From assembly GCA_047967505.1 (NCBI GenBank), contig CM106539.1: a stretch of DNA of 64,000 nucleotides; one strand, written 5' to 3'. The position numbers and the translations under genes were made by a program. Shown one piece after another: positions 51,102 through 62,767 of this stretch. The notes below the pieces were generated by a model. The model had not been told where the DNA came from, searched no databases, and was given only the letters and a program-made list of their open reading frames with translations. How positions within the stretch are numbered: position 1 is the first letter of the stretch; each line of letters begins with the position of its first letter. Source of the stretch: Dipteris shenzhenensis. Its lineage: Eukaryota; Polypodiophyta; Polypodiopsida; Gleicheniales.

Positions 51102-51824
51102 TGTTAGATATAAATGCTCCACTCTCGTGTAACTACTCGGGAACCAGCTAACTCTACTTGTAAGCCCCCCATATGAGGAGAAGGCATTTGAGTAGCTCGG
51201 TTATCCGGTAGGTCCTAGTTTGGACACCAGATGGGGGCCATGTGTGGCCTGATGGCTGGACGGAGTTGGCACACTGCCAACTAGGCTACATGCAAGTGCG
51301 GGAAGGCATCCCATGACTGACCGCACTAAGGGTAGACGGAGCATTTCTCGGGGCAGCCCACTCTCGGGTTACAGGGCCCATTTGGAATCCCGGATGGCTC
51401 TCGTCCCCGAACAGAGACCGTAGGTTAGTTGCTCTATTTTGCGCACTGGCTCTATCATGTGGTCAGTGGCCTATTTCAAGACTGACCCCAGCCGCTGACC
51501 CCAGCCGTTTTGGGCGAACTAGGTCGGCGGTCACCCAATTGGGTCTAACCGACTACGACTAGTGGCTATATAAGAGCAATCCCATGAAGCCCATTTCATC
51601 ACTGGCTACAGCAACCCTGATTCCTTAGCATCTAGCCTCTGTCCTCTACTGTTTCCAGCATGCCATCGAAGCTTCTCACAGGAGCGCACGGCTGGGAGGC
51701 AGCACCATCTATTGTATAAGTTCTACAGTAATCAAATTTTTGATTCTCCATACTATCTGCTTTTCTCTCTTGCATACGAGATCCTGTTATCTGTTGAGCA
51801 TAGACGTTGTATTGTTTTCTTACA
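51102..51824 (+). repeat. 5' LTR of copia copy 2 with promoter
   Basis: The LTR runs from TGTTAGATAT to TTTTCTTACA. A TATA box CTATATAAG is at 51566-51574. An insertion-like duplication of CTGACCCCAGCCG sits near 51480-51510. In the 3' LTR the same TATA reads CTATGTAAG. Confidence 0.95.
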
Positions 51825-51836
51825 TGGTATCAGAGC
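51825..51836 (+). promoter_or_regulatory. Primer-binding site TGGTATCAGAGC
   Basis: The 12 bases directly after the 5' LTR are the canonical complement of plant initiator methionine tRNA used by copia elements. Confidence 0.97.
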
Positions 51837-51969
51837 CTAGACTCTAGCAAGAAGATTTGGTAGTGTGTTTCTATTTGCGAGCAGATTGTAAGAGATGGTC
51901 TAGCCCACAAGATTGCGAATCCCATTGTTCGGCGAAAGCGGAAAGTTGGACGGCACTAACTATCCACTC

Positions 51970-54450
51970 TAGAAGTTCAAGATGAAGACCATCCTAAGTG
52001 CATACGAGCTTTGGGATACTACTACTAGGGTGGACATGAAGCCTGAATCCGGCCAATGTAGCACAATAGATAGTACCAACTGCAAATGAGATTCTCGCGT
52101 GGACAAGAAGAAATGTAGATGCACTGTGTTCTATTGTCTGCAGTGTAAGTGATTCTGTCATGGCGTTAATTAAACATGTCACCACAGCGGAGGAGGCACG
52201 GACGGTCTTAAAAAATCAGTATGAGACCACGAATCAAACGCGAATTCAGAATCTAGAGACTCAACTCGCTAATGAGAAACTGTCTGAGTCTGAAGCAGTA
52301 GAGGAGTTCATCACCAGGGTGAAGAATCTGCGCGATCAGATGACTGTGATTGGCATCACCATCATCAGCGAGAATCTAGCATGGAGGTGCATATGGATTC
52401 TCCCACCAAAGTACGACGATCTTGTTACGACACTAAATACACAGAACAGAAATCTGCCCCTCAACTTTGAGGATTTTAGCGCAATGCTTCTGGAGGAGGA
52501 GATGTGTCAAAAGATGAGGTCTGGAGAAGATTCGGCTTTCTACACTGGATCAAAGAAAGGTAAGGGTAAGGACTCTGGTAACCCATCTTATTCTGATGAT
52601 AAAAAGAGAAAGAAGAAGATCAAGTGCTTCTATTGCAATAAGGCAGGGCACAAGCACAATGAGTGCTAGAAGAAGATTGCAGATGAGAAGAACAGAGTAA
52701 AGAAAGAGTCCAGCAACATCACACAGGCACTACCAGTAGAGCTATTCGTAGCAATTGAGGAGATTTGCACAGAGGCAGTTAATGTACCTGTGGATGAACC
52801 TTGGATTATTGACAGTGGTGCATCGTGCCACGTGACCAGTCGGAAGAATTGGCATACCTCTCTATAGCCGGTAGGCAATGACATCCTAGTAGCAGTCGGC
52901 AATGATGCAAAATGTCGAGCAAAAGGAAAAGATACGATTGCTCTCAAGTCAGATGGAGTTGTAAAACAGTTGTCCGATGTTCTTTATGTGCCAAATATCA
53001 AGAGGAACTTGTTGTTCGTTTCTGCGATCACGGATCCGGACCTCAAAGTTCAATTCGATAAGAATGGCGCACAGATTTTGGATCTTCAAGGGAAGGTCGT
53101 TGGTAAAGGTACACGGCGCAACAACATCTACGAACTCTCAGCTTTTAGTGCTCGAGCCGATGTGAAGAACACTAAGCTGTGGCATGAGAAGTTTGGTCAT
53201 CTAAACCTTAGTTCTTTAAAGGAGATGCATAAAAGTGGAATGATTGCAGACCTACCAGAAATTACAGATCTGCCCGATGTATGTGAAGCTTGCATGATGG
53301 GCAAGCAGCATCGGCATCCCTTTCCTAAAGAGGCCAGCAGGGCAAAGGCTCCTCTCGTTCACATGGACCTCTGCAAAAAGATGGAGACGGAAGCTTTGGG
53401 TGGTTCCTACTACTTCATGACGCTGATCGACGACTACAGTAGAAGCATATGAATATACTTCCTGAAGACTAAAGACAAGGCTTTTAGTAAGTTCAAGGAA
53501 TGGCATGTAATGGTCGAGAAAGAATCGGGGAGGAAGGTGAAGAAATTGAGATCAGACAGAGGTGGAGAGTTCACATCAACTAAATTCGAAACTCACTGCA
53601 AAAGTCACGGGATCAAGAGGCAGAAACTCTCGCCATATACATCACAGCAAAATGGAGTAGGAGAATGCAAGATGTGCGTCATTTGCAAAATCCGTAGGAG
53701 TATGATGAAAGGGAAAGATTTGCCAAAGTCTTTCTGGGTTGAAGCATGTAACACTAGAGTTTTTGGATGTGACTATTTTGTGCATGTCCCTGATGCTAAC
53801 AGGACCAAATGGGAACCGAAGAGCCAGAAGTGTATTTTCTTGGGCTACAGTGAAGAGGCGAAGGGTTACCGTCTCTACAACACTGTTACTAAGAAGGTAA
53901 TAGTAAGTCGCAATGTGGTCTTCTTAGAACAGCCGCATCAATTGGAGGAGGATGCTTCCTTCCCAGACAACCAGGACCAGGATATCCATCCAGAACAACC
54001 ACCAACAGCAGACCGAACTCCCCCAACGGTGCTTGGGAGGATTCAAGATAAAGAAGAGGAAGAAGAGCCTGCAGAACCACAATGGCAATGGCCATTCCCG
54101 AAGTGGGTAAAGCAGCTTTTGGATGGCAGAGAACCTCCAGCCATTGAGGAGGAACCATCCGAACACCACCGGTCCAAGAGATTAGAGAAGCAAAGTAGGG
54201 CGCAGGAACACTTGGTCAACTATGCTTTGATGATAGAGGTGATCCGTGCTGAAGAACCCAAGTGTCTTGAAGAGGCACAGGGTGATGATAGGTGGATGGA
54301 GGCTATGCAGTTGGAGTATGGCTCTCGACTTGGTGTATTGTCCAATTACAGAGAATGCTACGGACATCTTCACGAAGGCTCTTGGAAGATACTTGCTAGA
54401 GAGGCATCTTCATGGCATTGGACCGAAAAAGTAAGTTCACTTGAAGGTGG
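51970..54450 (+). pseudogene. copia copy 2 gag-protease-integrase, RT-deleted
   Basis: One frame carries gag (KNQYETTNQTRIQNLETQ from about 52215), zinc knuckle CFYCNKAGHKHNEC (about 52625), protease WIIDSGASCHVTS (about 52801), GAG-pre-integrase LWHEKFGHLNLSSLKEMH and integrase with MDLCKK, RSDRGGEF and NGVGEC. It is broken by stops at 52667-52669, near 52866 and near 53449. A 96-bp deletion with short homology near 53757 removes 32 integrase codons in frame relative to copy 1, and 6 bp are lost before VHMDLC. A larger deletion at about 54322 removes the reverse transcriptase and shifts the frame. The remaining tail ends at a stop near 54433. Confidence 0.94.
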
Positions 54451-54464
54451 ACATTGAGGGGGGT
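54447..54464 (+). promoter_or_regulatory. Polypurine tract of copia copy 2
   Basis: GTGGACATTGAGGGGGGT lies directly before the 3' LTR start at 54465. It is the expected plus-strand primer site. Confidence 0.85.
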
Positions 54465-55181
54465 TGTTAGATATCAATGCTCCACTCTCGTGTAACTACG
54501 CGGGAACCAGCTAACTCTACTTGTAAGCTCCCCATATGAGAAGAAGGCATTTGAGTAGCTCGGTTATCTGGTAGGTTCTAGTTTGGACACCAGATGGGGG
54601 CCATGTGTGGCCTGATGGCTGGACGGAGTTGGCACACTACCAACTAGGCTACATGCAAGTGCGAGAAGGCATCCCATGACTGACCGCACTGAGGGTAGAT
54701 GGAGCATTTCCCGAAGCAGCCCACTCTCGGGTTGCGGGGCCCGTTTGGAGCCCCAGATGTTCCTGGATGGCTCTGGGCCGAACGGAGACCATAGGTTAGT
54801 TGCTCTATTTTGTGCACCGGTTCTATCATGTGGTCGGTGGCCTATTTCGTCGACCCCCAGTCGGCTGTTTTGGGTGGACTGGGTCGGTCACCCAATTGGG
54901 TCTAATCGATTATGACTAGTGGCTATGTAAGAGCAAGCCCGTGAATCCCATTTCATCACTGGCTACAGCAACCCTAATTCCTTAGCATCCAGCCTCTGTC
55001 CTCTACTGTTTCCAGCACACCATCGAAGCTTCTCATAGGAGCGCACGGCTGGGAGGCAGCGCCATCTATTGTATCAGTTCTACAGTAATCAAATTTTTGA
55101 TTCTCCATACTATATGCTTTTCTCTCTTGCGTACGAGATCATGTTATCTATTGAGCACAGACGTTGTATTGTTTTCTTACA
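54465..55181 (+). repeat. 3' LTR of copia copy 2
   Basis: The LTR runs from TGTTAGATATCAATGCTCC to TTTTCTTACA (717 bp) and is followed by AAGAG. It is intact in length, but its TATA core is changed to CTATGTAAG. Confidence 0.95.
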
Positions 55182-55186
55182 AAGAG

Positions 55187-55470
55187 CCTAAAGGTATAGA
55201 AGATGACTTACCAAATGCTGCTCTATTTCAAATTGATGCTACACCTGAATGGTGTGCAGATATCATTGGGTATTTAATGATAGGAAGACCACCCCCTAAA
55301 CTGCAACCAGTGGAGGCAAGGAAATTAATTCTAAAAGTTGCCCCTATTAACTAATTGCATGTCAGCTATACAAGATGGGCAATGATCAGATATCCAATAG
55401 ATTTGTTATGCCACATCAAATCATGCTAATTATAAGAGAAGTTCATATCGAATATTGTTGCCTCTCCAAG
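55187..55470 (+). mobile_element. Ty3/gypsy RNase H-integrase junction, right half of the split element
   Basis: The sequence reads PKGIEDDLPNAALFQIDATP, then PEWCADIIGYLMIGRPPPKL and EARKLILKVAPIN to 55354. In the next frame MGNDQISNRFVMPHQIMLII and REVH follow. This is the linker and start of the integrase zinc-binding region (the usual ..MPHQ...+EAH..). The frame joins that at 51101 across the copia insertion. Confidence 0.88.
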
Positions 55471-57024
55471 TTTGGACATGGCATGATATGCAAGAGAAAA
55501 ATGAGTTGTTGTAAATTGCTCCCCCAGTGCACTCAAGATCAAATCACATTATCTAGGAAGCACACCAATCCATCAAATGAATCAGTAATCACCTCTCCAA
55601 GTTTGAATGTAGTAGGATATGCAAAGGAAAAAAGGACCATGCTTAAAACTTTCTTACCAAACAATGACATTCCTATTCAACGGGAGACTTTTCCCAACAT
55701 TGAGGATGACTTAACTCTTTTATGTATGCAAATATCCCCACTTATCCTCTAAATGCTTATTTTCCAAGTGCTAAAAGGGATTGTAATGTAGCCAACACCT
55801 GTAAAGCATCGAACAATCCTCATCTCCATTCCACTAAAGTGCCCCTAGGTCATCCATCACACTTTACATTTAAGTCCACAAGCTAAAATTGAATTTAGCA
55901 GCATCTCACCTCCATCTTCCTCGTACTTACTTGCATAGTACGTCTTTGCAAGGAAGTTTTACCCAAGTTCATCAATTTATTTTACTAAAGAGTGCCTAGT
56001 AGTCATAATGTTTGGTCCAAGGTTTAATTCATCCAAATGCAAGAGGTAGCATATCATGCTCGAGTCTTATTCAAGGCATGAGGAGGAGGATCAGGGTAGG
56101 AAGAAAAGAACATCCACTCATATCTTCATAATATGAAGGTAGCTAGTATCTAATTTGGGGAGCAAGTTCAATAATATGAAGATGAGATGAAGATTCTATG
56201 AGTGGGGGGCTTCTATGCATTTCAGTATACTTATATATGAGGGAATTCCACCAATTCCTGTAGCTTTTGAGCATGGAAGGTGGATCAAGTATGTTCCACC
56301 ACTGAGCGTGCATCTTTTCCCTGTAAGTGCCCAGTATCAACTCCTAATTTTAGAAGTGGTTAGTTGGAGACAGATTGCAGTTTACAAATTCTCTCTCTAG
56401 ATTAGTATCTCTAGACCCTTAAACAAATTTGGATCCAAAAAGTGTCTACATGCCCTACCCAAGCATCCTAAAACATTGAAAAGTGCATATAAAAGGATTC
56501 ATGCCACTACTCAGTACATACGCTGAAATATAAAGTGCATGATGCACTATCCAAAAATGATGTGCTAAATTGAGAAAACAACTCCCCCACACTGTAATTG
56601 CTACCCATGGTTGGATATTATAGCCAATTTCTATTTGGAATTCTCTATGAATGGATGATTTCTATCTGGAAGTTTCTAAGATTACTCATGCTACCCATGG
56701 GAGTGTGAAAAAAAGTCATTCAATTTACTATTTCCACTTGCAAAATTAATCATTTTGCAACTTCATAATTGCATCCTAAGTCCAATCTAGAGGCAAAAGA
56801 CCTTGCTAATCTTCTTGACCTTATCAAGAGTTGCTAGAGTTCATGGCTCCTCTTTGGGCTTGCCAAATAGTTGGTTAAAACATTTTGATGGAGCTTTTCA
56901 AAATGGAGACATGAAAAAGAAAGTTACATGAAATGAGGATGCAACAATTACACTACAGAGGAAGTGTATTCCATGCTTGCATTTTGCAGTGGCCCAAAAA
57001 TCTCCCAAGGAACCAATTCATAGC
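55471..57024. other. No gene recognised
   Basis: A plus-strand frame stays open to 55752, with repeated TCTCCAAGTTTG(G/A)A and ATATGCAA(G/A)(G/A)(G/A)AAAA pieces near 55463 and 55592. It has no recognised motif. The remainder is AT-rich with no coding signal that I can support. Confidence 0.4.
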
Positions 57025-57032
57025 ACCACCAC

Positions 57033-57328
57033 CATGGATGTTTTCATTGAAGATATACTTATATATTAATATAAAATCTTGGCGAATGTTTGTCGAGCTA
57101 GTTTTTTTAGTTTCACAATATCTGAGAACATATTACAATTTTATATATTTTCTTTTGAATTTTAAAGAAAAAGTTGTAAATCCTGGTGAAACTTTACTTT
57201 TTTTCTCATAAAAGTTTCAAATCTTGGCGAATTTTTTAAACATTTCTTTTTGTCAAGGCATACAAACTTTCAACACCAATAGAAAAGTTTTGCTTTTTAA
57301 CAAAACTAATAGGAAAAAATCATCCATG
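57033..57328. mobile_element. hAT-like miniature transposon (MITE), copy B, 296 bp
   Basis: The element begins CATGGATGTTTTCATTG and ends so that its reverse complement reads CATGGATGATTTTTTCC. The first eight bases of the inverted repeats are perfect. Flanks are ACCACCAC at 57025-57032 and 57329-57336. The flank is itself ACC-rich, so this duplication is less certain than that of copy A, but both elements have the same ends and an 8-bp direct repeat. The full length is collinear with copy A. Confidence 0.86.
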
Positions 57329-57336
57329 ACCACCAC

Positions 57337-58758
57337 CACCACCTCCACCTTTACCACCCCACTTTCCCTCCCTCTAATTACCATGGTCCCTCCCTCCAGC
57401 ACAGAGTCATAGGACTCAGACCAAAACAATGCTCTCGAACCCAATTAGGTGGCCAAGGCCTACCTCTTCCTGTCGCTTCACCTTAGTTGCCCTTCCTCCA
57501 TGGATCACTTGATTTGTACACCCCACCATCGATCTTGCAGTTTCGCTTCTCGATACTAGACCTTCTCCACCCTCGCCATCCTAACATCACTCTAGGAAAA
57601 TATTACATGTCAAGTTATGGGTCTTGTCTTTGGAATGTTAGACTAGCTACGAGCCTTCTCTCAAGAATGAAGAATCTTCTCCATAGACCAAGAGGAATTT
57701 CCAAAGGCTCGAGCATGTGACAATGTCTCCTCTGAACAACTGTAGAATCCATAGTCCATTGCAAGGCCAATGGTGACTTCATAAAGACGAGACTAACGTA
57801 AAGTTCAAAGGTATTTGCTTATGAATCACATACGTGGTAAAAGAGCGGGAGGACATGGCCTTTTGAGAAAGTAAGCAGAGGTGCACAAAATTTGGCTCCC
57901 AAGTACAGAGTTGAAGACCCAATTTTGAGAAATAAACCATCTCACGAAGCTTAGCATGGAGAAAATGAAAAGTAAGCAGTACTAGATGGATGCAACACCT
58001 CCTCAGACGGTCATGAACAACTTTCGATACTGCTAATGATAATTTCCAAACATGCCTCTGTAGACTTTCGCTTAGCCTTGGTGACCTGAAAAACGATGAC
58101 TACCAAGGTTGCTTGGGAAGCCTGAAGGAGGACAAGCTCAGAACATTTGAGAAGAGGCGCAGAGGCTTGCGCTTGGCATAGATGAACTGCAAACAATAGG
58201 CAATATGAAGACCAAGGAGGAAACATTCCTGGTAGGAGAAAAACTTCCATGTTTGTCTGAGAGCGAGTGGAAGGATGCAAGGGGAGAAGAAATGACCGGG
58301 AAATTCTTGAAAATTAGGATGACTTGGAAATTCACAAAATCCTCATCAAGTGTCGACTAAAGGGGTGCCCTAGGAACAAAGGGGGAATAATCTTTCTATA
58401 ACCTATGAACCACGAACACGAGAAAAAAAAGGAGAGGACACGTGGCAGCTTGGAGGAGAAGAGTTGGCCATGTGTCACAAAGAAGAAGCTCTTGGATGGA
58501 GGCTTGGAGAGGAAAGGAGGTGGAAAGACAAGCGGCAAGCTTTGAGTGGGGAGGAGGTGGAAAGACAAGAGGCTGCTTTGGGAGGAAGAAGGAGATAGAA
58601 GGTCAATGGAATGGAGGAGATGGAAGTTCACCTTTGGGAGGAAGGAGGAGATGGAAGGTCAATAAAATGAAAGGAAGACTTGAACAAAATGTCAAAAGCC
58701 AATCCAAGTATGCAAAGTGAATTGATTAGCAATTTAAGAATGCATGTGCCAAAAGGAG

Positions 58759-58760
<2 letters not shown>
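57337..58760. other. Mixed spacer, no gene recognised
   Basis: ACC-rich sequence to about 57360 is followed by moderately GC-rich DNA with short open frames on both strands (for example plus 57487-57720, minus 58011-58280). None shows a recognisable motif. GGAGGTGGAAAGACAAG and GGAGATGGAAGG units recur between 58515 and 58670. Confidence 0.4.
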
Positions 58761-58834
<74 letters not shown>

Positions 58835-58850
58835 GGGGGGGGAGGGGGGG
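58761..58850. repeat. Compound microsatellite (TC)n-(TA)n-(G)n
   Basis: A (CT)n run at 58762-58799 is followed by (AT)n at about 58806-58831 and a G-rich tract to 58850. It generates Leu/Ser and Ile/Tyr frames that are not genes. Confidence 0.95.
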
Positions 58851-59376
58851 TCACTTCCTATATGCATATGAATATATGTGTGTACATGATGCACATATAT
58901 ATGCATTTGTGTATCACATATGTGCACGAATGCTCAAGTATATGTATGCTATGAGATAGCTCCCCTAATAAGTTAAATTGTGTTTGTTGAGTATAGAGCA
59001 AGGACAACAAATTCTAAAGGATACAATAGATCTACATAGAGCTCCCCTAATAAATTGCATTGCATTTGTTGAGTAAGTTTGAAACTTGATTTTTTGTTTA
59101 TTATAAGATACCACCTTGAGATCCAATAGAGCGGGTCTCTAACCCGTCGTAGACAAGTGATGCAACTTGTGAAACAAAATTAATTTGCAGGAGGGAGCCT
59201 TTCTCTCGTGGAGGAGGTAAACTACTAACTTGAAATTGAACCTCAATCCTAGCATGTTATCACATTTTTGAAAAGAAACGGAGACCAATCATAAATCATG
59301 TCTTCTTTCTTCTTTGAGCGTTGATACCTAGTCTCCATCATCTTCATGGTCAATCTTGAGAAGGTTGAAGAAAGCC
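58851..59376. other. Upstream flank of the UDP-glycosyltransferase relic
   Basis: A piece AGCTCCCCTAATAA(G/A)TTA/TTG with TTTGTTGAGTA is duplicated near 58960 and 59040 (about 80-bp period). No clear TATA box was found close to the start codon at 59377. Confidence 0.45.
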
Positions 59377-60721
59377 ATGGCTTCTTCGACCCCTACTCCC
59401 CATGTCGTCGTCTTCCCCCTCCCCGTTCCGAGCCACGTCAATCCTCTTACCTTCCTCGCCCACTACCGGCGTCTTCGTCACCCTCGTCCACTGCTCGCGT
59501 ACCTCCTTCCTCCTCTCCCGTCGTCCTGTAGCTCCCCATCCTTCCCCCTCCTCCCCAACCCCTCGCATCCATGTTGTGCCTGATTTTTGCCCACCGATCA
59601 CACCCAAACCCCCTCCCGCGCCCAAATGTTCGAGTCCTTCCCCCTCATGCAGCACGGCCTCGAGACGCTCCTGCAAAAGCTCGCCCACGAGGACCACTAC
59701 CCGCCCTCCTGCTTCTTGACCGACAGCTTCCTGCCTTGGACCCATGATGTGGCTCTGAAGCACGGGATCCCCAGGATTGTAGTTTGGCCTCAGTCTGCCA
59801 CTGCGTTTTCCATGGGGTTCCACATTCCGGAGCTTGTTGCTAAAGGTTACCTCCCCTTATTGTCTGGTAAGTTTACACATAAGTATATTCGTAAGAGTCG
59901 ATCAGATGCAGCTTCTGGCATCCAGCTGCCTTCACCTTATAGGTGATTGACCATGGTGCTAATTGTTACTCATCAGATGAGAAGATAGTCGACTTCATCC
60001 CCGGCTTGCCTCCGTTCCGCCTTAGCGATTGCCTTTACAGAATCTCCTGCGACGACCTCAACAGTCCTAGGTTTCATTTTTTTTCTTCCATCTTTTCGCA
60101 TCTTAAGGAAGCTGACAGAGTGCTTGTCCACTCGTTTTATGATCTCGAAAGCCCTGTTATCAATGCTTTAAGAGCAAAACATGTCCGCGTTGACGCCATC
60201 GGTTCTTTAATCACTAACGGTTCCAGGAAAAAATTGTTCCGGGAGGCGAGCCTTCTTCCAGAAGATGATGCTTGCCTGGAGTGGCTGGATGCGCAAGAGG
60301 AATCCTCCGTCTTGTACGTGTCATAAGAGTTTTCTCTCCCGGAGACGAGGTATTAAAAGAGCTGGCCCTTGGCTTAGAGGCCAGCCAAGAGCGTTTTCTG
60401 TAGGTAATTCGTCCTGACGAGGCGAAGAGTGGCAGTTTGCAAGACCTCCTACCTGAGGGCTTCCAAACCAGTACACAGGGAAGAAGCTGCGGATGGAATT
60501 CCACCTTAGAGAGCTTGTATATGGGAGTTCCTATGATAGGCTTTCCACAAGGGGCAGATCAGAGCACCAATCTGAAGTGCATTCTGGACTGCAAAAGCAA
60601 TCGGGAGAGGGTGGAAGTAGCTGTGAGGGAGATGATGGGAGGTGACGAAGGGAGAACCGCTAGGAGCAAAGCAAGGGAGCTGAGAGAGGTTGCATGGAGG
60701 GCTAGCTTGTGGAAGACTTGA
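59377..60721 (+). pseudogene. Family-1 UDP-glycosyltransferase pseudogene
   Basis: Family-1 UGTs move sugar from a UDP-sugar to small plant molecules in the cytosol. The start MASSTPTPHVVVFPLPVPSH is in good context (GCCATGG). After frame changes near 59460 and 59600 the acceptor domain continues FPLMQHGLETLLQKLAHEDH, FLTDSFLPWTHDVALKHGIP and VVWPQSATAFSMGFHIPELV (to 59946). Another shift leads to DEKIVDFIPGLPPFRLSD and ACLEWLDAQEESSVLYVS, where a stop (60324-60326) and a small deletion replace the FGS motif. Then come FSLPGDEVLKELALGLEASQ, VIRPDEA and DLLPEGF. The donor (PSPG) motif has lost about its first half and starts at CGWNSTLESLYMGVPMIGFP, ending ADQSTN. Five or more disabling changes make it non-functional. 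There are no introns in the remaining sequence. Confidence 0.93.
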
Positions 60722-60986
60722 AACACGGATGATTGAAGGCTCCAAACACATTATCCGCTGAAAACTAAGCCTTAATGTATACGAGTAACCTATATTTAAA
60801 GTGGCCTCCATCATCGATCTTCTATAATACTTGTAAATTAGAACATAAGTGAGAGATGATATTCCCTCACAAAGACTATGATCGTCCGGGGATGAAATGG
60901 CATGCGTGGAATGATCGTTTAATAGATTGGTACTCCCTAGTAAACATTTTTTTGGTGGAGCAATGGTTGTCCGATAGTGAGAAGAT
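60722..60986. other. 3' flank of the UGT pseudogene
   Basis: No gene recognised. It may include the former 3' untranslated region. Confidence 0.4.
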
Positions 60987-61155
60987 CCATTAATGAATGC
61001 TCGTAGGTTTACCCCAAGGAGCAATGTCTCCATTAATGAATGCCCGTAGGTTTATCCCAAGGAGTAATGTCTCCTTGTGCACAAAGCATTTACTATTAGA
61101 GAGCCTTCAATCTAGTAGGTTTACCCCCAAGGAGCACACACACACACACACACAC
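60987..61155. repeat. 43-bp tandem repeat followed by (CA)n
   Basis: CCATTAATGAATGC(T/C)CGTAG-GTTTA(C/T)CCCAAGGAG units start at 60987 and 61030. A partial third unit (TAGGTTTACCCCCAAGGAGC) at about 61116 runs into (CA)n at 61134-61155. Confidence 0.92.
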
Positions 61156-62725
61156 ATGTCAGTAGGGTACTAATGTACCTATTCGTATTTCTATCCCACC
61201 CACTCCTGCATGGCCAAAGTAAGCACACTACCTAGCCGACCGGTCTTGCTAGTATGGTTTATCCCCATGCTTTTCCTTGTTTATGAGGCTCAAGGTTGGA
61301 GTTATTCTTTGGATCCTTGATAGGTCCTATTCGTGGCTCTTTGTATATGGCTTTACTCTACTGTGTGGGTTGATCTAAAGTGACTATGATCATTCATTCA
61401 ATAAAGAAGTTTCCTTGGCAAAAGAAGTGGCCAATAATAGGAAATTGTAAATTGCTTTCACAGATGGCCTCATAAATCATAACAACCAATCAACTTCTCT
61501 CCATCTAGGTTCACAAAATGACACGTCCGATCAAGACATGCGGGTTTTCCTTTCTCGGTATGAGGTCACATGTTTCCCTTTTCCACTATCATCACATGTG
61601 ACGTTGTAACAGTTGCAGTTTTTCGATTCAAGCTTCTGCAGACTCCTTGAATTGCAAAGTTGGATTGATAGTCTTTCTTCTCATGTTCCCTTTGTGAGGA
61701 GCATAGGGAGCTCAAGAAGAGAAGTTCATAAAACAAAAAGTGGCCGTTGGTTTTCGCATAAAACTGTGCACTCTAATTCTTATTTCTTTCTATTAGAGCT
61801 CGAACTACAACATTCCTCACATTGTGAATATGATCATCCACAGGTTAGTGCAATTGTGACACCATGGCCCAGGGAAAGGCTTCAAGCCCCACACATTCTC
61901 TTGCTTTCTGGCTCTATATGTGCTATTTCCCTTCCTTTAGCTATCAATTTGATAGCCATGACACGATCCGTTGCTGTTGGCAATGCCTACTAACAATTGC
62001 ATGATTGCATCGCCAACATGAAGATTTGCCATGATGACACCTGCCATTCTAGGTGGCATATAGCCAGAAGGGCCCCTCTCGTTCAATGCTCTTTTTATGT
62101 CTTTTTTGTCTTTATCCCATCAAATCCATCACAAAGGAATACTTCATCAGATTATGAATAATGAACTTGTACAGGCAGGAACTTGTAGGGAATCATGCAA
62201 AGGAGCCATGCAAGTCAGATTTTGAACTCTACATGTGTGGGACAATCTCAATGCTGATCTTCTAATTCTCCTCCATTGCCCCAAGTCCCAAGAAGCTTCT
62301 AAACAGGAAGCTTCAAGGAAGGATCAAAGGAAAATGTCACTATCTATAGCAAAGAGGTAATCAATTCACGAAGGGGAGCACCTGCTTGTTGTCATGATGG
62401 AGGCAAAAGCTCTCTTGGAGTTGTCAACTGAATGGACAAAAAGCTTCAGAGAATTGCTCGATTAGCCTTGTCCCTTTTTAGACTTGATCTCCTCCACGCA
62501 TGATTACTTTAAAGTGTTATATGTGAAAAAGAGTATCACTAAACAAAAAGGGATTACATCCGTGAGCTTTCTGAGCTTTCTTGGTGCTACGGCTACTCTT
62601 CCTACCTCCAGTTGGTGTCTTCCTTCAAATACCAAATCACAAAAGCCCAAAAAGTCAATCTTCCTCAAACTCACACCTCTTGCATGGCAAATGGGCAACG
62701 GCCTCGCTCAACTCATGTATTGAGA
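61156..62725. other. No gene recognised
   Basis: A plus-strand frame at 61613-61993 is open for 126 codons (piece RLLELQSWIDSLSSHVPFVR), and another at 62484-62723 for 79. Neither shows a known motif, and both have ordinary base composition for chance frames. No RNA gene was identified. Confidence 0.4.

Positions 62726-62764
<39 letters not shown>
62726..62764. repeat. (CT)n microsatellite
   Basis: An uninterrupted run of CT dinucleotides is followed by a degraded GCCTCTCTCGC tail. Confidence 0.95.

Positions 62765-62767
<3 letters not shown>

Larger units (their letters stand above)
51102..55181 (+). mobile_element. Ty1/copia element, copy 2, both LTRs intact, reverse transcriptase deleted
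   Basis: The element has a 723-bp 5' LTR, an initiator-Met primer site, gag to integrase in one frame, a polypurine tract and a 717-bp 3' LTR, bounded by AAGAG. Most of reverse transcriptase and RNase H is missing: pol jumps at about 54322 from the pre-RT linker (WMEAMQLEYGS) to the last RNase H residues (DIFTKALGRYLLERH). It shares family with copy 1 (20648-24362), which keeps part of the reverse transcriptase but has lost the primer site. The two LTRs differ at roughly a dozen positions in the first 270 bp, mostly C/T and G/A, so the insertion is not recent. Confidence 0.96.

Noticed and set aside
58744-58959. Leu/Ser and Ile/Tyr repeat ORFs
   Set aside because: They are direct translations of the (CT)n and (AT)n microsatellite.
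59350-59823. 157-codon minus-strand open frame
   Set aside because: It is the antisense of the GC-rich UGT relic, whose plus-strand protein motifs are clear.
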